From: an uncultured Clostridium sp.
GTDB lineage: Bacteria > Bacillota > Clostridia > Lachnospirales > Lachnospiraceae
DNA length: 6,595 nucleotides
Reading direction: 5' to 3'
NCBI GenBank assembly: GCA_905192625.1
Contig: CAJJLI010000118.1
Span: 1-6,595 of the forward strand
Below the pieces are notes generated by a model. The model made no database searches, was not told where the DNA came from, and worked only from the letters and a program-made list of their open reading frames with translations. This document shows, one piece after another, positions 4,145 to 6,595 of this stretch (the first letter of the stretch is position 1; every line of letters begins with the position of its first letter). Position numbers and translations under genes: made by a program.

Positions 4145-6576
4145 TTACTTAGCCAGTTTTGTATGTGAGAAACAACTGTTTTTGCTGCTCTATATAAATC
4201 ATCAGTCGTCGCATCACTGCTTTGTTGTGATGTTTCACTCACATTAAAATCCTCAGCCTTATATATACTACCATTCTTAAAGATGAACTTACTATTCTCC
4301 GTCGGCTTTATAGCATAATATAATTCCTCTACCGTAAGTCCCATATCTATAAAATGAGAGTTTAATTCACTTTCTTGATTTTTTAACTGGTTTAAAACCG
4401 TTTTATTTTCTGCTGTCATAAAACATTTTAACTGCTTGTTGTGTATTGATAATTCTGCCTGGATGGTGCCATTGGTTTTATCTGGTATTTTTATACTGAC
4501 CTGACCTTTATTGGTGCTTTCATGGACAACGGTTAAATTCATGGCAATCACACCATCGTTTGTTTCCATTGGTATATTAAAATACTCTCTTTTGCTCAGA
4601 TTTATAGTAAGGGGTAGGGTAGAACGAATCCCATTCACCAATTGTAAATCTTCCATATCCAGATTGTCTTGTGTTAATGCTTGTCCTAACAAGCTTTTTG
4701 TCTGATTCTCAAATGTATCATATAACGATGTAAGTTTGTCTGGTTTATCCATGGAATCAATGTAAACATTGTTAGTATTCCCACCAGCAAAGAGTTCTTC
4801 TGTTATCATCTCTGGATTAAAGTTTGGATTTTTCTTAGCAATGCTCTTCATCAGTGCATCGACGTTTTGATATAAACTTGCAGCATTCTCACCCATTTCC
4901 TTTGCAGCAAATAAATTATTTATAGTCGCTGGAATATCATATTCTTTTAAGAACTGCTGCTCTAGTTCTGTACTCTTACTTAACATTTGAATCTGTTCCA
5001 TACGATTTTTTATCACAGGGTCTTTATAGGTATCCGTATTCACTTGATCAAACTGTTCTTTTATGCGCTCTAAACTTGTATCTACAAACCCATCTCCAAA
5101 TACCGCAATAGAATCCCCTACTTTGTCTGGGGTAATATCTTTTCGTATGTGGCTCACTATATTACTTTGATATAAAGTCTCATCATTTTTCAAAACACCA
5201 TCTCTATCAAAACTCTCAAATGCAGAATTAATCTGATCGTGAATGGACTCTCCATTTTTATTAATGGAAGCTAATGTACCAAACGTCTCATCAATGCTTG
5301 CATCGATAAAACCTGTGTTTTTCGTTCGAATTGCTGTTAAAAGATTGTTTAACGTAATCTCTGCTCCTGCTTTAACTAGTGCTCCAATGGCTGCTCCATC
5401 GGACTTATCTACTTGATGCAAAAGACGATATATCCCAATATAGGATTTCCGCTCATCCATTGTTAGTTCTTTTTTATCTTCCAATCGTACTAAATATTCA
5501 CTAAAACTTTCTTCCTCTGATTGTCCATCCCGGTCAATAATCGACTTTGCCAATTCATTGACTTCATCAAGTGGTAACTGCAAAGGATTGATTCCTTCTT
5601 TAATTAGTGTAGCTGTTACAGGTGGTGTTAGGTTCTTAAACAAATCGTTTACTTTCCCATCATAAGCTTTCATCGCACGGATAGTTTCATTTGTTATTTC
5701 CATACTATTATATCCTAATATTCGGACCGCCCTTTGGTTTGCCTTTGTAGTATCAAGGCCAAGATCGTTTAGTATTTCATCTACATGATGAAACGCTTTT
5801 GCAATGGAATCACCCAAATCAGATCTAGGTTTTGTCATAAGAGCTTCATAGGATTCTCCTGCATTTTGATACTTCTCCTTATATAAACCACCTACGTCGG
5901 ATAAACTTTGGATTGTTTGTATCGTTCTTGTTTCAAAAGTTTTACCTAGTATAAGACTTGGCGCTTCTTGCAATCCCTGTAAACTTTCTGCCGTCTGTTT
6001 TAATAAGGATAGATGCTCATTACTTGCACCCACTTCCTTTAGTAAGTTGCTATAATATTCATTTTCCATTGTCTTTAATTGCTCAACCACTCTAGATAGA
6101 CCTTCTGTTTCAACGGATATACCTTTTAAAAGCATCTTATTGCAAGCTTCCGTAGTTAGTTTTAATCGTATCTCCTCTAGCTGACGTTTCGCAGTTATGT
6201 ACGTTACTGAATCCTTCGTTTCATTTAAATCAATCGATGTTACATCAGAGTATTCTACTTCCGCTTCTTTCAGCTCCTGAATACTGATCTCGTCCAGATG
6301 ATTTTCCCTCTCGGTTCCAAGACTTTGTTCTATATTTTGCCGTTTATAGCATGCGTATAATAAACCATCCTCGGTAATGTTTTGAACCTTGTTTACAATG
6401 TTCTCTGCACGTTTACTATTTTCCTCGTAAATGAAAACATTCCCTATCTCGTTTCCGTTTCGTATTTTCAAAGCTTCAAATTGAAGTGCTAATTCTACAT
6501 AGTCACCTTCTTTTATTTCATCCAGAAACTTTTTGTACTTAATATTCTCACCGGTAATCGGTAACTCTCTGTCCAT
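4129..6576 (-). CDS. large flagellum-associated protein with FliK-like C-terminal domain
   Basis: The function is not established. The 815-residue acidic, mainly helical protein has no signal peptide or membrane segment. From memory it resembles large uncharacterised proteins in Lachnospiraceae flagellar loci (DUF6240-type); I could not verify this. Residues about 655-757 look like the FliK C-terminal (Flg_hook) fold: VSIKIPDKTNGTIQAELSIHN, then LKCFMTAENKTVLNQLKN and a helix ending HFIDMGLTVEEL. The family usually has a P...G.v...L.i strand, a second strand, then L...L...Gl. Residues 455-466 (SFDRDGVLKNDE) fit an EF-hand-like calcium loop except for S at the first ligand. The tail (about 777-815) is Ser/Thr/Gln-rich, then helical. 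The start is uncertain: no good ribosome site precedes the ATG, and the frame stays open to the window edge. Its position 45 bases before flagellin suggests a role in flagellar assembly or export. Confidence 0.75.
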   Translation of the reverse strand: MDRELPITGENIKYKKFLDEIKEGDYVELALQFEALKIRNGNEIGNVFIYEENSKRAENIVNKVQNITEDGLLYACYKRQNIEQSLGTERENHLDEISIQELKEAEVEYSDVTSIDLNETKDSVTYITAKRQLEEIRLKLTTEACNKMLLKGISVETEGLSRVVEQLKTMENEYYSNLLKEVGASNEHLSLLKQTAESLQGLQEAPSLILGKTFETRTIQTIQSLSDVGGLYKEKYQNAGESYEALMTKPRSDLGDSIAKAFHHVDEILNDLGLDTTKANQRAVRILGYNSMEITNETIRAMKAYDGKVNDLFKNLTPPVTATLIKEGINPLQLPLDEVNELAKSIIDRDGQSEEESFSEYLVRLEDKKELTMDERKSYIGIYRLLHQVDKSDGAAIGALVKAGAEITLNNLLTAIRTKNTGFIDASIDETFGTLASINKNGESIHDQINSAFESFDRDGVLKNDETLYQSNIVSHIRKDITPDKVGDSIAVFGDGFVDTSLERIKEQFDQVNTDTYKDPVIKNRMEQIQMLSKSTELEQQFLKEYDIPATINNLFAAKEMGENAASLYQNVDALMKSIAKKNPNFNPEMITEELFAGGNTNNVYIDSMDKPDKLTSLYDTFENQTKSLLGQALTQDNLDMEDLQLVNGIRSTLPLTINLSKREYFNIPMETNDGVIAMNLTVVHESTNKGQVSIKIPDKTNGTIQAELSIHNKQLKCFMTAENKTVLNQLKNQESELNSHFIDMGLTVEELYYAIKPTENSKFIFKNGSIYKAEDFNVSETSQQSSDATTDDLYRAAKTVVSHIQNWLSKKDSI

Positions 6577-6595
6577 TAACCATCTCGCCGTAGCT
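6548..6595 (-). CDS. possible C-terminal end of an upstream gene
   Basis: Entering from the window edge, one frame reads SYGEMVNGQRVTDYR and stops with TGA at 6550-6548. If it is a real gene, its end overlaps the first 29 bases of the 815-residue gene, which would explain the poor ribosome site there through translational coupling. I do not recognise the peptide. It is equally possible that the frame is chance and that the 815-residue protein itself starts further upstream. Confidence 0.22.
   Translation of the reverse strand, partial: SYGEMVNGQRVTDYR

Noticed and set aside
1..6595. Mobile elements, CRISPR arrays, tRNA or rRNA genes, attachment sites
   Set aside because: No transposase, repeat-spacer pattern, terminal repeats or structural RNA genes were seen; the T-box is the only structured RNA I can support.

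Overview
This window looks like chromosomal DNA from a motile, low-GC Gram-positive anaerobe of the Clostridia. A Lachnospiraceae-type genome is my best guess, based on AT-rich codon use, the flagellin and FliS sequences, a T-box leader on a trp gene, and a very large flagellum-linked protein of a kind I associate with that family. I cannot name the species. All convincing genes are on the minus strand, so transcription runs from high to low coordinates.

Region 1 (about 6595 to 2085) is a flagellar filament locus. It opens with an 815-residue protein of unassigned function (6576 to 4129). Most of it is helical, but residues about 655-757 read like the C-terminal domain of the hook-length control protein FliK. 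Next, after 45 bases, is a 500-residue flagellin with a large central insertion (4083 to 2581). A FliS-type flagellin export chaperone follows 16 bases later (2564 to 2085). Flagellin is the filament subunit and FliS keeps it monomeric before export. The short gaps suggest co-transcription. I found no convincing terminator after fliS and no convincing sigma-28 promoter before the flagellin gene.

Region 2 (about 2084 to 1512) has no protein gene but is densely regulatory. It holds a near-consensus sigma-A promoter with a 17-base spacer and a complete T-box leader with a UGG (Trp) specifier. The leader has an antiterminator whose 7-nt bulge begins UGGU, and an overlapping intrinsic terminator. 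After the terminator come 172 more leader bases containing a hairpin, a 21-residue reading frame and a strong Shine-Dalgarno-like sequence with no start codon after it.

Region 3 (1511 to 1) is trpE, the large subunit of anthranilate synthase, with an intact tryptophan feedback motif. Tryptophan supply is therefore probably controlled twice: by charged tRNA-Trp at the leader and by tryptophan binding to the enzyme. An open frame overlaps the end of trpE by 8 bases and runs off the window, so the operon probably continues.

The gene content is mostly ordinary. The parts most worth a second look are the FliK-like giant protein beside flagellin, the unexplained leader segment between the T-box terminator and trpE, paired AAAGGAT motifs around the flagellin start, and two cysteines in the flagellin.
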